Assembly: GCA_963717255.1 (NCBI GenBank)
Contig: CAVQVT010000005.1
Coordinates: 124,001-188,000, forward strand
Origin: CAIYQJ01 sp963717255
GTDB taxonomy: Bacteria > Chloroflexota > Limnocylindria > Limnocylindrales > CSP1-4
Length of the DNA stretch: 64,000 nt
Direction: 5' to 3'
The translations under genes and the position numbers were made by a program. The notes under the pieces were generated by a model. That model had not been told where the DNA came from. It was given only the letters and a program-made list of their open reading frames with translations, and searched no databases. Of this stretch, positions 35,725-43,822 are shown in pieces. Numbering within the stretch: the stretch's first letter is position 1; each line of letters begins with the position of its first letter.

Positions 35725-36498
35725 TCACGCCACTGGCACCCGCGCGATCGCGGCGAAGACGTCGGGGTCGAGCGCCGCCCGGCCCACGAAGAGGCCGTCC
35801 ACACCCGGCGTCGACGCGACCCGGGCCGCGTTCGAGGCGTCGATGCTGCCCCCGTAGAGGACGCGGGTCCCCGTCGCCCCACGGGCCGCGAGCCAGCGAT
35901 GGATCTCGGCGATGATCGCCTCGATCCGGTCGAGGGGGGCCGCGTGGGCGCCGACGCCGATCGCCCAGTGCGGCTCGTAGGCGACGACCACGCGGTCGAG
36001 CGCGGGACCGTCCAGGCCGCGCAACGACCGCTTCAGGTGCCGCGAGATCGCGCTCCAGGAGGCCGGGATGGACCACAGCTCCCGCTCCCCGACGCACACG
36101 AGCGGCGTGAGGCCCCAGCGGAGGGCCGCCGCGACCTTCGCCGCGACGAGCGCATCCCCTTCACCGTACGCGTAGCGCCTCTCCGAGTGACCCATCTCCG
36201 CGTACGTACAGCCGAGGTCGGCGAGCATCTCGGCCGAGACGTCGCCCGTGTGCGCCCCGCGGTCGTCGGGGTGCACGTCCTGCGCGCCCCAGGCGATCCC
36301 CGTCCCGGTGAGCTCGCGGCGCGCGATCCAGAGGGCGGGAAACGACGGGAGGACGAAGAGATCGCGGTCCCGGACGTCGGCGACCTGCGGGACGAACGCG
36401 CGGAGCCACCCCTCGGCCTGGGTCGAGGTGAGGTTCATCTTCCAGCTCGTCCCGACGAGGGGACGCCGCCTGCCGGTCGGGGCCTGGATCGCCGTCAT
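35725..36498 (-). CDS. Triosephosphate isomerase family protein
   Basis: 257 residues, TIM barrel with the catalytic Lys in GTSWKMNLT, His in MGHSERRYAYGEG and Glu in AYEPHWAIG, plus the phosphate site YGGSIDASN. The N-terminus reads TSWKMN rather than the NWKMN/GNWKMN of glycolytic TpiA, and loop 6 is GVGAHAAP, not GTGKTATP. Such variants include the tetrulose-phosphate isomerases of erythritol/erythrulose use, so a polyol role is possible. It is monocistronic with a hairpin in its leader. Confidence 0.82.
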   Translation of the reverse strand: MTAIQAPTGRRRPLVGTSWKMNLTSTQAEGWLRAFVPQVADVRDRDLFVLPSFPALWIARRELTGTGIAWGAQDVHPDDRGAHTGDVSAEMLADLGCTYAEMGHSERRYAYGEGDALVAAKVAAALRWGLTPLVCVGERELWSIPASWSAISRHLKRSLRGLDGPALDRVVVAYEPHWAIGVGAHAAPLDRIEAIIAEIHRWLAARGATGTRVLYGGSIDASNAARVASTPGVDGLFVGRAALDPDVFAAIARVPVA

Positions 36499-36519
36499 CG
36501 CTCCGCGCCGTGCCTGCCA

Positions 36520-36546
36520 CCTCGGGGTGGCCCGAGGCCGACTCTA
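36520..36546 (-). promoter_or_regulatory. Leader hairpin and -10 (TAGAGT) of the TIM-family gene
   Basis: On the minus strand TAGAGT (36541-36546), preceded by TGG in extended -10 style, is followed by CCTCGGG/CCCGAGG (36520-36537, 4-base loop). A leader of about 40 bases and GGAGCG come before the ATG at 36498. Confidence 0.45.
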
Positions 36547-36692
36547 CCATCGGGGGAGGAGCGTCAGGCCGCCTTCATGCGTTCCGGGCGATGGACGACG
36601 GGCCCCGCGGCAGGTCACACTGCCGGTGGAACGGCACGCCCGTGCGTTTCTGCGCGCCCGCCGTGCGGCGGGCCTACAAGGAGAGACCAGAG

Positions 36693-36962
36693 ATGGGTGA
36701 ACAGGTCATGAAGGATGCCCGCCGGCTCGCGAGCATCGGCACCTTCTTCATCGTCATCGGGTGGGTGTTCGTCGTCTACGCCCTGATCGCCGGCGTGATC
36801 TGGTGGTTCGACCTCGCCCAGCGCGAGGCCTTCAACATCATCGAGGCGTTCGCGATCTCGGCCGCCGCGGTCGGCATGCCGATCTTCATCGCGTTCGTCC
36901 TCGCCGGCTTCGGCTACTTCCTCCGGCTCTTCGCGCTCTACGTCGCGTCGAAGTCGCAGTAG
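36693..36962 (+). CDS. Small two-helix membrane protein
   Basis: 89 residues, ATG 36693 with AAGGAGAGACC upstream. Two helices (IGTFFIVIGWVFVVYALIAGVI and AAAVGMPIFIAFVLAGFGYF) and a short cytoplasmic lead. No family is recognised. It sits 20 bases before the META-domain lipoprotein and is probably co-transcribed with it. The stretch 36547-36692 holds no recognisable promoter. Confidence 0.65.
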   Translation: MGEQVMKDARRLASIGTFFIVIGWVFVVYALIAGVIWWFDLAQREAFNIIEAFAISAAAVGMPIFIAFVLAGFGYFLRLFALYVASKSQ

Positions 36963-36981
36963 CGGCCGCGGGGAGGCCGAC

Positions 36982-38463
36982 ATGATCATCCGGCGGATCG
37001 CGGCACTCGCCGCACTCGCCCTCGTGGTCGCCGCGTGCTCGACGGGACCGGGCAGCGGCGGCCGGCTCGAGGGGACCGACTGGGTCGTTCGATCCTTCGA
37101 TCAGAACGGCCTGATGACGCTCGTCCCGGACGGGGTCTTCGCGGACGCACGGTTCGGCGCGGACCGCGTGACCGGGACCTCCGGGTGCAACACGTACAAC
37201 GCCCTGTACCAGGCGGGCGGGCGGACGCTCATCGTCGGGCAGCCGTCGGTGACGATGATGGCCTGCGACGAGACGACGATGGCGTTCGAGAACGCCTACC
37301 TGACGCTTCTGCAGGAGAGCCGCTTCTACACCGTCCGCAACAACACGCTGACGGTCTTCGGCGCCGACGGGAACCCGATCCTCGGCTACGACGCCGCGCC
37401 GCGTAACCCGCTGATCGGGCGGTGGGTGGTCGACTCGTACGAGACCTCGCCGGGCAGCGTCGCCGCGCCGATCGAGGGGACCACGCTGACCGTCGCCTTC
37501 GGGATCGCGTCCGTGGGCGGCAACGCCGGCTGCAACACGTTCAACGGCACGTACGGGACGAACGGCAACGTCGTCCGCATCAGCCAGCTCGCGACGACGA
37601 TGATGGCGTGCGAGCAGGCGATCATGGACCAGGAGCAGGCGTTCCTCGCCGCGCTCCAGGGTGCGTCGCGCGTCGAGGCCCGCGGCCTGACGGTGAACCT
37701 GACCGACGAGAACGGCGCACTGAAGGTCGCCCTCACGCGGCCCAAGAGCGACGGCGGGACCGAGGCGGCCCCGACGCCCGGCGCGTCGATCGCGCCGGTC
37801 CCCACCCCCATGCCGAGCCCGACGCCCACGCCGAGCCCGACGCCCACGCCGAGCCCGACGCCCACCCCCAGCCCCACACCGACGCCGAGCCCGACGCCCA
37901 CGCCGAGCCCGACGCCGACACCCTCGCCCACCCCCAGCCCGACGGTGGCGCCGACGCCGCCGCCGAGCGTGCCTCCGACCCTTCCGCCCACTGCCTCGTG
38001 CGACCTGACCGTCGTCGGTGGCCCGAAGGTCGCGGAGCTCGTCTATCCGTCCACGTGGTTCACGCTCGCGTCGCCCGCGGACCTCGCGTGTCGGTACTTC
38101 AACCCCACCCCGATCACGGTCCCGGCCGACCCCACCACGCTCGACACGGCGATCATGGCGGACGTCGTGGCGACGCCGTACGCGACCCTGGTCGCAGCGG
38201 CGTGGGACCGCACCAACTGGGACGTCCGCGTCGCACAGCAGGCGGAGCTCAACGGGGTCGCCCTGACATGCATCGGCGGCGTCGCGCTGACCGACGCGTC
38301 GGGTTTCCCGGTCGGGCAGGCCGCCTTCCAGTGCTTCGCCGATGTCGGCACCGCCGGCACGGTCGTCGTCTGGGCGACCGGACCGGAGGATGACCCGGCG
38401 CTCCAGGCCGAAGGGGCCGTCGTGTACCTCATGATGGCGGAGTCGACCTTCTTCCCGCAGTAG
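36982..38463 (+). CDS. Lipoprotein with two META (HslJ-like) domains and a TP/SP-repeat linker
   Basis: 493 residues. Lipobox VVAACSTG near residue 20. Two META domains follow, each with the family's TSGCNTYNA / AGCNTFNGTY and MMACDETTMAFENAYL / MMACEQAIMDQEQAFL patterns (about residues 30-135 and 140-250). A roughly 50-residue TPTPSP linker comes next, then a C-terminal domain (about 340-493) with three cysteines and no known family. META proteins are envelope proteins of unclear role. A strong terminator follows the stop. Confidence 0.82.
   Translation: MIIRRIAALAALALVVAACSTGPGSGGRLEGTDWVVRSFDQNGLMTLVPDGVFADARFGADRVTGTSGCNTYNALYQAGGRTLIVGQPSVTMMACDETTMAFENAYLTLLQESRFYTVRNNTLTVFGADGNPILGYDAAPRNPLIGRWVVDSYETSPGSVAAPIEGTTLTVAFGIASVGGNAGCNTFNGTYGTNGNVVRISQLATTMMACEQAIMDQEQAFLAALQGASRVEARGLTVNLTDENGALKVALTRPKSDGGTEAAPTPGASIAPVPTPMPSPTPTPSPTPTPSPTPTPSPTPTPSPTPTPSPTPTPSPTPSPTVAPTPPPSVPPTLPPTASCDLTVVGGPKVAELVYPSTWFTLASPADLACRYFNPTPITVPADPTTLDTAIMADVVATPYATLVAAAWDRTNWDVRVAQQAELNGVALTCIGGVALTDASGFPVGQAAFQCFADVGTAGTVVVWATGPEDDPALQAEGAVVYLMMAESTFFPQ
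37801..37945 (+). repeat. TP/SP-encoding short tandem repeats
   Basis: Imperfect 6- and 12-base repeats (CCGACGCCCACG and variants) inside the META lipoprotein gene, encoding an extended, probably wall-spanning or glycosylated linker. Confidence 0.9.
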
Positions 38464-38504
38464 GCGGATCCCGGGGCGGGCGACCGCCCCCGGATCGACA
38501 TCAG

Positions 38505-38544
38505 GCCGAGAGGCCCGGCCCCCCGTGGGGCCGGGCCTCTCGGC
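38505..38544 (+). terminator. Strong terminator after the META lipoprotein gene
   Basis: Perfect 18-bp stem (GCCGAGAGGCCCGGCCCC and its complement) with a 4-base loop CCGT, followed by TCTTGCCC. It starts 42 bases past the stop. Confidence 0.85.
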
Positions 38545-38602
38545 TCTTGCCCGGCCGCCACCTCGCTCGCATCCGGGTCCGCCGCCCGTCCACGGGAAAG
38601 GA

Positions 38603-38630
38603 AGAACCCCGGGCGGGCGGGCCCGGGGTT
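38603..38630 (-). terminator. Terminator of the tRNA-fMet gene
   Basis: GAACCCCGGGC/GCCCGGGGTTC, an 11-bp stem with a 6-base loop. On the minus strand it is followed by TTCTTCCTTTCCC, a T-rich tract, 17 bases past the tRNA 3' end. Confidence 0.8.
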
Positions 38631-38647
38631 CAGGTGGAGGCGTATGG

Positions 38648-38722
38648 TGGTTGCGGGGAAGGGATTCGAACCCTTGACCTTCGGGTTATGAGCCCGACGA
38701 GCTGCCGCTGCTCCACCCCGCG
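38648..38722 (-). tRNA. tRNA-fMet (CAT), initiator
   Basis: 75 bases with an encoded CCA. The anticodon loop is CTCATAA (anticodon CAT). Initiator marks are an unpaired first base (C1 against A72) and three G-C pairs at the bottom of the anticodon stem (TCGGG/CCCGA). The T loop is TTCGAAT. Confidence 0.95.
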
Positions 38723-38797
38723 AGCGAATGGTACGCCGGGGCGTGTGGAACGGTCAAACCCCGGGGGGCGGGCGCCGGAGAGAGTGGGCCGACGACG

Positions 38798-39613
38798 ATG
38801 ACGACGATCGAGCGGCGGACCGACGGACGCGACCTGGCGCGACAGGTCTTCACGGTCGTCGCGTTCGTCGCGACCGTGACCATCAACGGCCTGGCGAACG
38901 CGCTGCCGATCAACGGCCTGGCGACCGGTGAGATCTCGGACCGGTTCCCCGTCCTCGTCGTGCCGGCGGGGTACGTGTTCTCGATCTGGGGCCTCATCTA
39001 CCTCGGGCTCGCCGCCTTCACCCTCTACCAGGCGCTGCCGAGCCGGCGCGCCGACCCGCTCCTCCGCCGCCTCGGCTGGCTACCCGCGCTGACCGGGGCC
39101 CTGAACGTCACGTGGATCCTGCTCTGGCACAACGAGGCGTTCGTGCTGACGGTCCCGGTGATGGTGGCGCTCCTCGCGACGCTCGTCGCCGTCGAGGCGA
39201 AGCTCCGCGGCGGCGGCCGGACGCACGCGGGCGCGGAGCGCTGGGCGGTCGCGGTGCCGTTCTCCGTCTACGTCGGGTGGATCACCGTCGCGACGATCGC
39301 GAACGTCGCCGCGACGCTCGCCTCCTTCGGGTTCACGGGCTTCGGGATCGATCCGACCATCGTCGCGTCCGCCGTCCTGCTCGTCGGCCTGACGATCGCC
39401 GTCTCGATGGTCCTGCGTTTCCGTGACCCCGCGTACGGGTGCGTGATCGTCTGGGCGTACGCGGGGATCGTCGTGAAGGAGTCGGGCACGCCGCTCGTCC
39501 CCGTGGTGGCCGGCGCCTCCGCCCTCGTCGTCGCCGTCGTGGTGATCGCGGTGGTCGCGGGCCTGGCGCGCGACGGCCCCACGGGCCGGCCCGCGGCGGC
39601 CGTCGCGGGCTGA
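38798..39613 (+). CDS. TspO/MBR-like membrane protein
   Basis: 271 residues with seven or so helices. The N-terminal half has the family pattern NALPING...FPVLVVPAGYVFSIWGLIYLGLA and LNVTWILLWHNE. It is longer than classic five-helix TspO (about 160 residues) and matches the extended tryptophan-rich sensory relatives. TspO proteins bind porphyrins or lipids and respond to stress; the ligand here is unknown. Confidence 0.78.
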   Translation: MTTIERRTDGRDLARQVFTVVAFVATVTINGLANALPINGLATGEISDRFPVLVVPAGYVFSIWGLIYLGLAAFTLYQALPSRRADPLLRRLGWLPALTGALNVTWILLWHNEAFVLTVPVMVALLATLVAVEAKLRGGGRTHAGAERWAVAVPFSVYVGWITVATIANVAATLASFGFTGFGIDPTIVASAVLLVGLTIAVSMVLRFRDPAYGCVIVWAYAGIVVKESGTPLVPVVAGASALVVAVVVIAVVAGLARDGPTGRPAAAVAG

Positions 39614-39645
39614 GGAGCGAGGAGGGAGCCGCCGGGGCGCGATGG

Positions 39646-40455
39646 TCAGCCGGCGGCGCGGGCCCGGAGCGCGGAACGCCACACATCGACGGCGCGGGGC
39701 CACCAGGCGTCCACGTGGTCCGCGTCCCCGTACCAGCGGCGCGCGATGACGTTCGAGTGCTCGGCATCGTCGAGCACGATCGCCTCCGCACCCGGCAACA
39801 GCGCGGCCGCGAGCGGCACGACGCCATCGCCCGGGATCGGCGACCCGGCGGGCGCGTCCACGACGCCGCGGTAGAAGCGGTCGGTCCGGCGCTCCTTCGC
39901 GGTCCCGAAAGGCGTGCCGACGACGGCGCGCGACGAGACGCACAGGTACCCCACGCGGGGCGCGAAACACGCGCCGGGCACGTGCTCGTTCGCCCATCGC
40001 GAGGTCTCGCCCGGCTTCTGCGCCGACCGGCTCGTCGCGTCGAACATGTGCGGCGTCCCGAGCGTGACGATCGCCCCGATCCGCGACGATCCGTTCATCC
40101 GGCGCCCGTGGAACGCGTCGGGCGACGTGAGGATCCGCGCGACGACGCCGCCCGCGGAATGCCCGATGACCAAGACCGGCGCGCCCGCGCTCTCGGGCGA
40201 CGCCTCCGATGCGGAGGCGGCGGCGAGCAGGGTCCGCGCCGCCCGGGTGGCGACGGCGCCCTGGCCGCGGGCGACGGCCAGCACCCAGTCGGGCAGCCAG
40301 ATCGGCGTGACGACGACCTCGGGGACGCCGCGCTGGAGCAGGAGTCGGCGGAGGCCGCGATACATCGGCGGCGACGACATGAACCCGCCGATCACCAGGA
40401 CGGTCGGCTGCACGGTCTCGACCCGCTCGCGCCATGCGCTGGTGGTCATGCTCAT
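39646..40455 (-). CDS. Alpha/beta hydrolase, lipase-like
   Basis: 269 residues. Oxyanion region VLVIGGFMSSPPMYRGL, nucleophile in VIGHSAGGVVARIL, then an IPGDGVVPLAAALL acid loop and the His in LDDAEHSNVIARR. This is the triacylglycerol-lipase/PGAP1-like type and has no signal peptide. ATG 40455 with GAAGGAGATGGC upstream; it overlaps the MFS transporter stop (ATGA), so the two are coupled. Confidence 0.82.
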   Translation of the reverse strand: MSMTTSAWRERVETVQPTVLVIGGFMSSPPMYRGLRRLLLQRGVPEVVVTPIWLPDWVLAVARGQGAVATRAARTLLAAASASEASPESAGAPVLVIGHSAGGVVARILTSPDAFHGRRMNGSSRIGAIVTLGTPHMFDATSRSAQKPGETSRWANEHVPGACFAPRVGYLCVSSRAVVGTPFGTAKERRTDRFYRGVVDAPAGSPIPGDGVVPLAAALLPGAEAIVLDDAEHSNVIARRWYGDADHVDAWWPRAVDVWRSALRARAAG

Positions 40456-41825
40456 GCCATCTCCTTCGCGGGATCGGTCGCCGAGGATGGGGTCTCGGCG
40501 GATGAGGCCGCCGTCCCGGCGTCGACCGGCACCTGGATCATGAGGCTCGGGTCCTCGCCGTCGAGCCGGCGACGGCCGATCGCGAGCGCCAGCAGCGTCG
40601 TGACCAGCATGATGGCGCCGAAGACCTGGAAGGGCACGGCCGTGCCGCGCGTCCACAGCTCGCCCGCCACGAGGGAGCTGACGATGAACCCGAGGGTGCC
40701 GGCCGCGCCGAAGATGCCCTGGGCGGTGGAGCTCCGACCGGCCGGGGATCCCCAGCTCACGACCGCGTACAGGGCAGGGCCCAGCAGCGCGAACCCGACG
40801 GCCTCCAGGACGACCACCGCCGTCACGGCGTACGGGTTCCCGACCGCGGGATAGATGAAGGCGGACGCGACGACGCAGGCGCTGCCGACCACGATGAAGC
40901 GGAGCCCGCCCAGGCGGTCCACCCAACGGCCGGCGAGCGGCGAGAGGAGGATGACCGGGACGCCGAAGATGGCGAAGCTCAGGCCGATGAGGCCGAGGTC
41001 CGCGCCGAGCCCCTGCATGAAGAGGCTCCAGATCACCTCGTACATGCCGGACGAGAAGAACGCCCCGAAGTTGATGACGATCGCGGCCATCAGCATGCGG
41101 TTCCAGAGGCTCCGCGGCGGCAGGTAGACGGTCCGGGTGGGCACGCCGTCGCCGACGATCGGCGGCGGCGTCGCGAGGCCGGGGGCGCCGTCGGCGGGAG
41201 GCAGGGCGATCCCGTGCGGGTCGTGCGTGTGCGCGGGCTCCCGCGCCAGGACCGCGACCGCCACGGCTGCCGCGAGGCCGGCGACGGTCGCGAAGACGAA
41301 GGGGAACCACAGTCCCAGCGCGGCGGCGCCCAGTCCGCCGATGGCCGGTCCGACCATGAAGCCGCCCATCTGCGCCGCGCCGTAGACGCCGAAGGCCTCC
41401 CCGTGCCGTTCGTCGTCGGTCGCGTCCACGATGAACCCGCGGGCCGCCGGGTCGTACATCGCGGCGCCGAGGCCGGCGACGAAGCGTGCGGCGAAGAAGG
41501 GCGCCGCGCCGACGAACACGAGCGGCAGGACCGCGGTCACGGCCGAGATCAGGAGGCCGGCGACCATGAAGGGGACCCGCGCGGACCGATCGGCGACCCA
41601 GCCGAAGAAGGGCTCGGCGAGGAGCCGGGCGGCGGGCCAGGCGGCCACGATGAGGCCGAGCGTGACCGGGTCCACCCCGTTGTCGCTCATGTAGAGCGGC
41701 AGGATGGGCACGATCGAGCCGAAGCCGATCCAGATGATGGCCTCGGCGCCGAGGAGCGGGAGGATCGGCCGCCAGCGGTCGAGGAAGGCCCCGATCCGGC
41801 CGCGGCTCGCGAAGGACGTGGACAT
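40452..41825 (-). CDS. MFS transporter
   Basis: 457 residues, twelve helices in two halves joined by a His/Pro-rich loop (REPAHTHDPHGIALPP) near residue 215. The loop 2-3 motif reads GWVADRSARVPFMVAG and recurs in the second half as GRWVDRLGGLRFIVVG. Probably a drug or metabolite proton antiporter. ATG 41825; a TACGAT -10 lies 27 bases upstream and a 30-base palindrome further up. Confidence 0.88.
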   Translation of the reverse strand: MSTSFASRGRIGAFLDRWRPILPLLGAEAIIWIGFGSIVPILPLYMSDNGVDPVTLGLIVAAWPAARLLAEPFFGWVADRSARVPFMVAGLLISAVTAVLPLVFVGAAPFFAARFVAGLGAAMYDPAARGFIVDATDDERHGEAFGVYGAAQMGGFMVGPAIGGLGAAALGLWFPFVFATVAGLAAAVAVAVLAREPAHTHDPHGIALPPADGAPGLATPPPIVGDGVPTRTVYLPPRSLWNRMLMAAIVINFGAFFSSGMYEVIWSLFMQGLGADLGLIGLSFAIFGVPVILLSPLAGRWVDRLGGLRFIVVGSACVVASAFIYPAVGNPYAVTAVVVLEAVGFALLGPALYAVVSWGSPAGRSSTAQGIFGAAGTLGFIVSSLVAGELWTRGTAVPFQVFGAIMLVTTLLALAIGRRRLDGEDPSLMIQVPVDAGTAASSAETPSSATDPAKEMA

Positions 41826-41851
41826 GGGATCCCGAATGCGGGGGAGAGCCC

Positions 41852-41857
41852 ATCGTA
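41852..41857 (-). promoter_or_regulatory. Putative -10 element TACGAT of the MFS-lipase operon
   Basis: TACGAT on the minus strand, 26 bases before the MFS ATG at 41825. Confidence 0.4.
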
Positions 41858-41881
41858 CCGCCGCCGACGGCCCCGCGACGA

Positions 41882-41911
41882 TCCGCCGCCCGGCGATCGC
41901 CGGGCGGCGGA
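41882..41911. promoter_or_regulatory. Perfect 30-base palindrome between divergent promoters
   Basis: Fully self-complementary with GCGATCGC at its centre (41893-41900). It lies between two divergent -10 elements: 25 bases from that of the MFS operon and 12 bases from that of the 41936 gene, so it covers both -35 regions. It could be an operator, or a cruciform or hairpin. Confidence 0.65.
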
Positions 41912-41923
41912 CGGACCCGCGCG

Positions 41924-41929
41924 TATCAT
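41924..41929 (+). promoter_or_regulatory. Leaderless-type -10 element TATCAT
   Basis: TATCAT, six bases before the GTG at 41936. Confidence 0.5.
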
Positions 41930-41935
41930 CCGCGC

Positions 41936-42331
41936 GTGTCCTGGGCCATCCTCGCCGTCGCCCTCGTGGCGTTCGCTCTCGCGCTCGTCCCGACACGCCG
42001 GCTCTTCCTCGCCGGATGGCGGCCCGCACCCCTCGCCGTCTACGTGGGGATCCTCGTCGCGCTCGCCGTCGCCGCCGTCTTTCTCCGCGCCGGGATCCGG
42101 GTCGTCGTCCCTCTCCTCCTGGTGCTCTACGTCCTGCCGTTCGTCGGTGCGCCGGAGGTCGTCGCGCGGACGGTGACGCGGATCGGCGGTGGGCGCCCGC
42201 CGCGGGTCGTCGAGGGGCGGGCCACGCCGGTGCCGGGACCGGTGGAAGGGGGGGACGACGCGGCTGCCGCGGCGCCGGCGGACGACGACGCGGACACGGC
42301 CAGCCCGGACGGGACGCTGGAGCGACCGTGA
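41936..42331 (+). CDS. Small membrane protein of unknown function
   Basis: 131 residues. Three hydrophobic helices in residues 1-80 (ILAVALVAFALALVPTR, VYVGILVALAVAAVFLRA, VVVPLLLVLYVLPFVG) and an acidic Ala/Asp-rich cytoplasmic tail. No family recognised. GTG start, coupled by GTGA to the peptidase gene. Confidence 0.65.
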   Translation: MSWAILAVALVAFALALVPTRRLFLAGWRPAPLAVYVGILVALAVAAVFLRAGIRVVVPLLLVLYVLPFVGAPEVVARTVTRIGGGRPPRVVEGRATPVPGPVEGGDDAAAAAPADDDADTASPDGTLERP

Positions 42332-43104
42332 CCGTCGGGGCGATCGGGCTGCACGGCGGCGGCGAGCTCGTCCGCGGCGACGAGCCGTTCCTCCGCTCGA
42401 TCCTCCGCTCCGCGCTCAGCGCCGGGCGGGCGCGGGAGGCCGAGGGCGCTCTCGCCGCGAGCGGACCCCCGACCCTTCGGATCGTCGTCCTGCCCGTCGC
42501 CGCCGGCGGCGACCGACCGGATCTCGCGGTGGCGCACGCGCGGGCCGCGTTCGCGCGGGTGGCGGCCGACCTGGGACTTGCCGTCGAGGTGGGCGACGTG
42601 GCGGTCGTCGACGAGCGAACGGCCGCCGACCCGGCGTTCGCGGCGGTCATCGCCGGAGCGGACCTCGTCTACCTCCCCGGGGGCGATCCCGGTCGCGCCG
42701 CGCGGTCGCTCCACGGCACCGCGGCCGGACGTGCGCTGCTCGCCGCGAACGCGCGAGGCGCGACGGTCGCGGGCGCCTCGGCCGGGGCGATGGCGCTCTG
42801 CGACTGGACGTGGACGCGTCACGGCGGGGGTGCGGGGCTCGGGCTCGTCGCGGCGGTCGTCGTCGTCCCGCACGCGGATCGGTTCGCCGACGAGGTCCTG
42901 GCAGGCGTACGCGAGCACGCCGCCGGGGCCCCGGCGACATCGGGCACGCTCGCGCTCGACGAGCGGACCGGCGTCGTCTCGAGGGTGATCACGGGCGCCG
43001 GGGTCCTGTGGCGGGTCGCCGGCCCGGGGCGGGCGGCGTGGCTCGCGCCCGGGGCTCCCGCGATCGTCGCGCGCGACGGGGACGACCTCGTCCTGCCCGG
43101 CTGA
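42328..43104 (+). CDS. Peptidase S51-like (cyanophycinase family) protein
   Basis: 258 residues, class I glutamine-amidotransferase-like fold. It has IGLHGGGELVRGDEPFLRSI, GADLVYLPGGDPGRAARSL and the nucleophile serine in VAGASAGAMALCDW, the S51 elbow. The family includes aspartyl dipeptidases and cyanophycinases. No cyanophycin synthetase is seen in this window, so a dipeptidase role is equally possible. Confidence 0.78.
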   Translation: MTVGAIGLHGGGELVRGDEPFLRSILRSALSAGRAREAEGALAASGPPTLRIVVLPVAAGGDRPDLAVAHARAAFARVAADLGLAVEVGDVAVVDERTAADPAFAAVIAGADLVYLPGGDPGRAARSLHGTAAGRALLAANARGATVAGASAGAMALCDWTWTRHGGGAGLGLVAAVVVVPHADRFADEVLAGVREHAAGAPATSGTLALDERTGVVSRVITGAGVLWRVAGPGRAAWLAPGAPAIVARDGDDLVLPG

Positions 43105-43231
43105 CGGCGGACGGGGCTTACCCGCCCCTTACCTTCCTCGGCCGCCGCCCTGACCGGAGCGCCGCATCGTCGTCGGCGTCGGACCGGCACGGCGCCGGCC
43201 CCGCTCCCCTCACGGGAGCCTCACGGGAGGC

Positions 43232-43693
43232 ATGCACATGCACAGGCACGGCGGCCGCTTCGCCCTCGTCGTCGCGGCGCTGCTCACACTCGGGATCGTC
43301 GGGGCCGGGACGGTCCTGGCGGCACAGCCCGCACCCGCCGCGAAGTCGGCGAAAGCCGGGGCGCTCGAGAAGATCGCGCGCCACATCATCCACGGGACGG
43401 TCGTCGTCCAGCGCGCCGACGGGACGCTGCGGACCCTGCAGATCGACCGAGGCACGATCGCGTCGGTCGGGGGGAGCACCATCACGATCGCCGAGCCCGG
43501 CGGCGACCAGACGGTCGGCACGGACGCCCGGACCAGGGTGCGCAGGAACGGCGTGAAGAGCGACCTCTCGAAGCTCGTCGTCGGCGACAAGGTCCGCGTC
43601 ATCAGCGAGGTGACAGGCGGGTCGGCCGTCGCGGACCTGATCGTCGTGCCGCGCCCGAGACCCACGCCGCTCCCGGCCCGGACGACCCCCTGA
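43232..43693 (+). CDS. Secreted DUF5666-like protein
   Basis: 153 residues. Signal peptide to about residue 30 (FALVVAALLTLGIVGAGTVLAA). The core alternates short beta strands as in DUF5666 (HGTVVVQRADGTLRTLQID, ASVGGSTITIAEPGG, LVVGDKVRVISEVTGG), an OB-like barrel, and a Pro-rich end follows. GGGAGGC precedes the ATG. Function unknown. In the 127-base gap before it I see a TACCTT and a small GCTCCC/GGGAGC hairpin. Confidence 0.68.
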   Translation: MHMHRHGGRFALVVAALLTLGIVGAGTVLAAQPAPAAKSAKAGALEKIARHIIHGTVVVQRADGTLRTLQIDRGTIASVGGSTITIAEPGGDQTVGTDARTRVRRNGVKSDLSKLVVGDKVRVISEVTGGSAVADLIVVPRPRPTPLPARTTP

Positions 43694-43738
43694 GGCCCGG
43701 GCGGCCGGCCCGCCGGTCGCCCTCTCCGCGCCCCTCAC

Positions 43739-43770
43739 GGGGCCCGCGCGAAGCCGATCGCGCGGGCCCC
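43739..43770 (+). terminator. Terminator-like hairpin
   Basis: GGGGCCCGCGCG/CGCGCGGGCCCC, a perfect 12-bp stem with an 8-base loop, 46 bases past the DUF5666-like gene. Confidence 0.7.
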
Positions 43771-43810
43771 GACGACGTCCGCCGTGGTGGACAGACGCAC
43801 CACCGCCGTG

Positions 43811-43816
43811 TAACGT
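43811..43816 (+). promoter_or_regulatory. Leaderless-type -10 element TAACGT
   Basis: TAACGT, six bases before the ATG at 43823. Confidence 0.4.
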
Positions 43817-43822
43817 TCACCC

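Noticed and set aside
37801..37945. CRISPR-like short repeats
   Set aside because: Units are 6-12 bases without spacers and encode a TP/SP linker.
40452..42650. Extended MFS protein of 732 codons
   Set aside because: The part upstream of 41825 is low-complexity Arg/Pro sequence that crosses another gene and the divergent promoter region.
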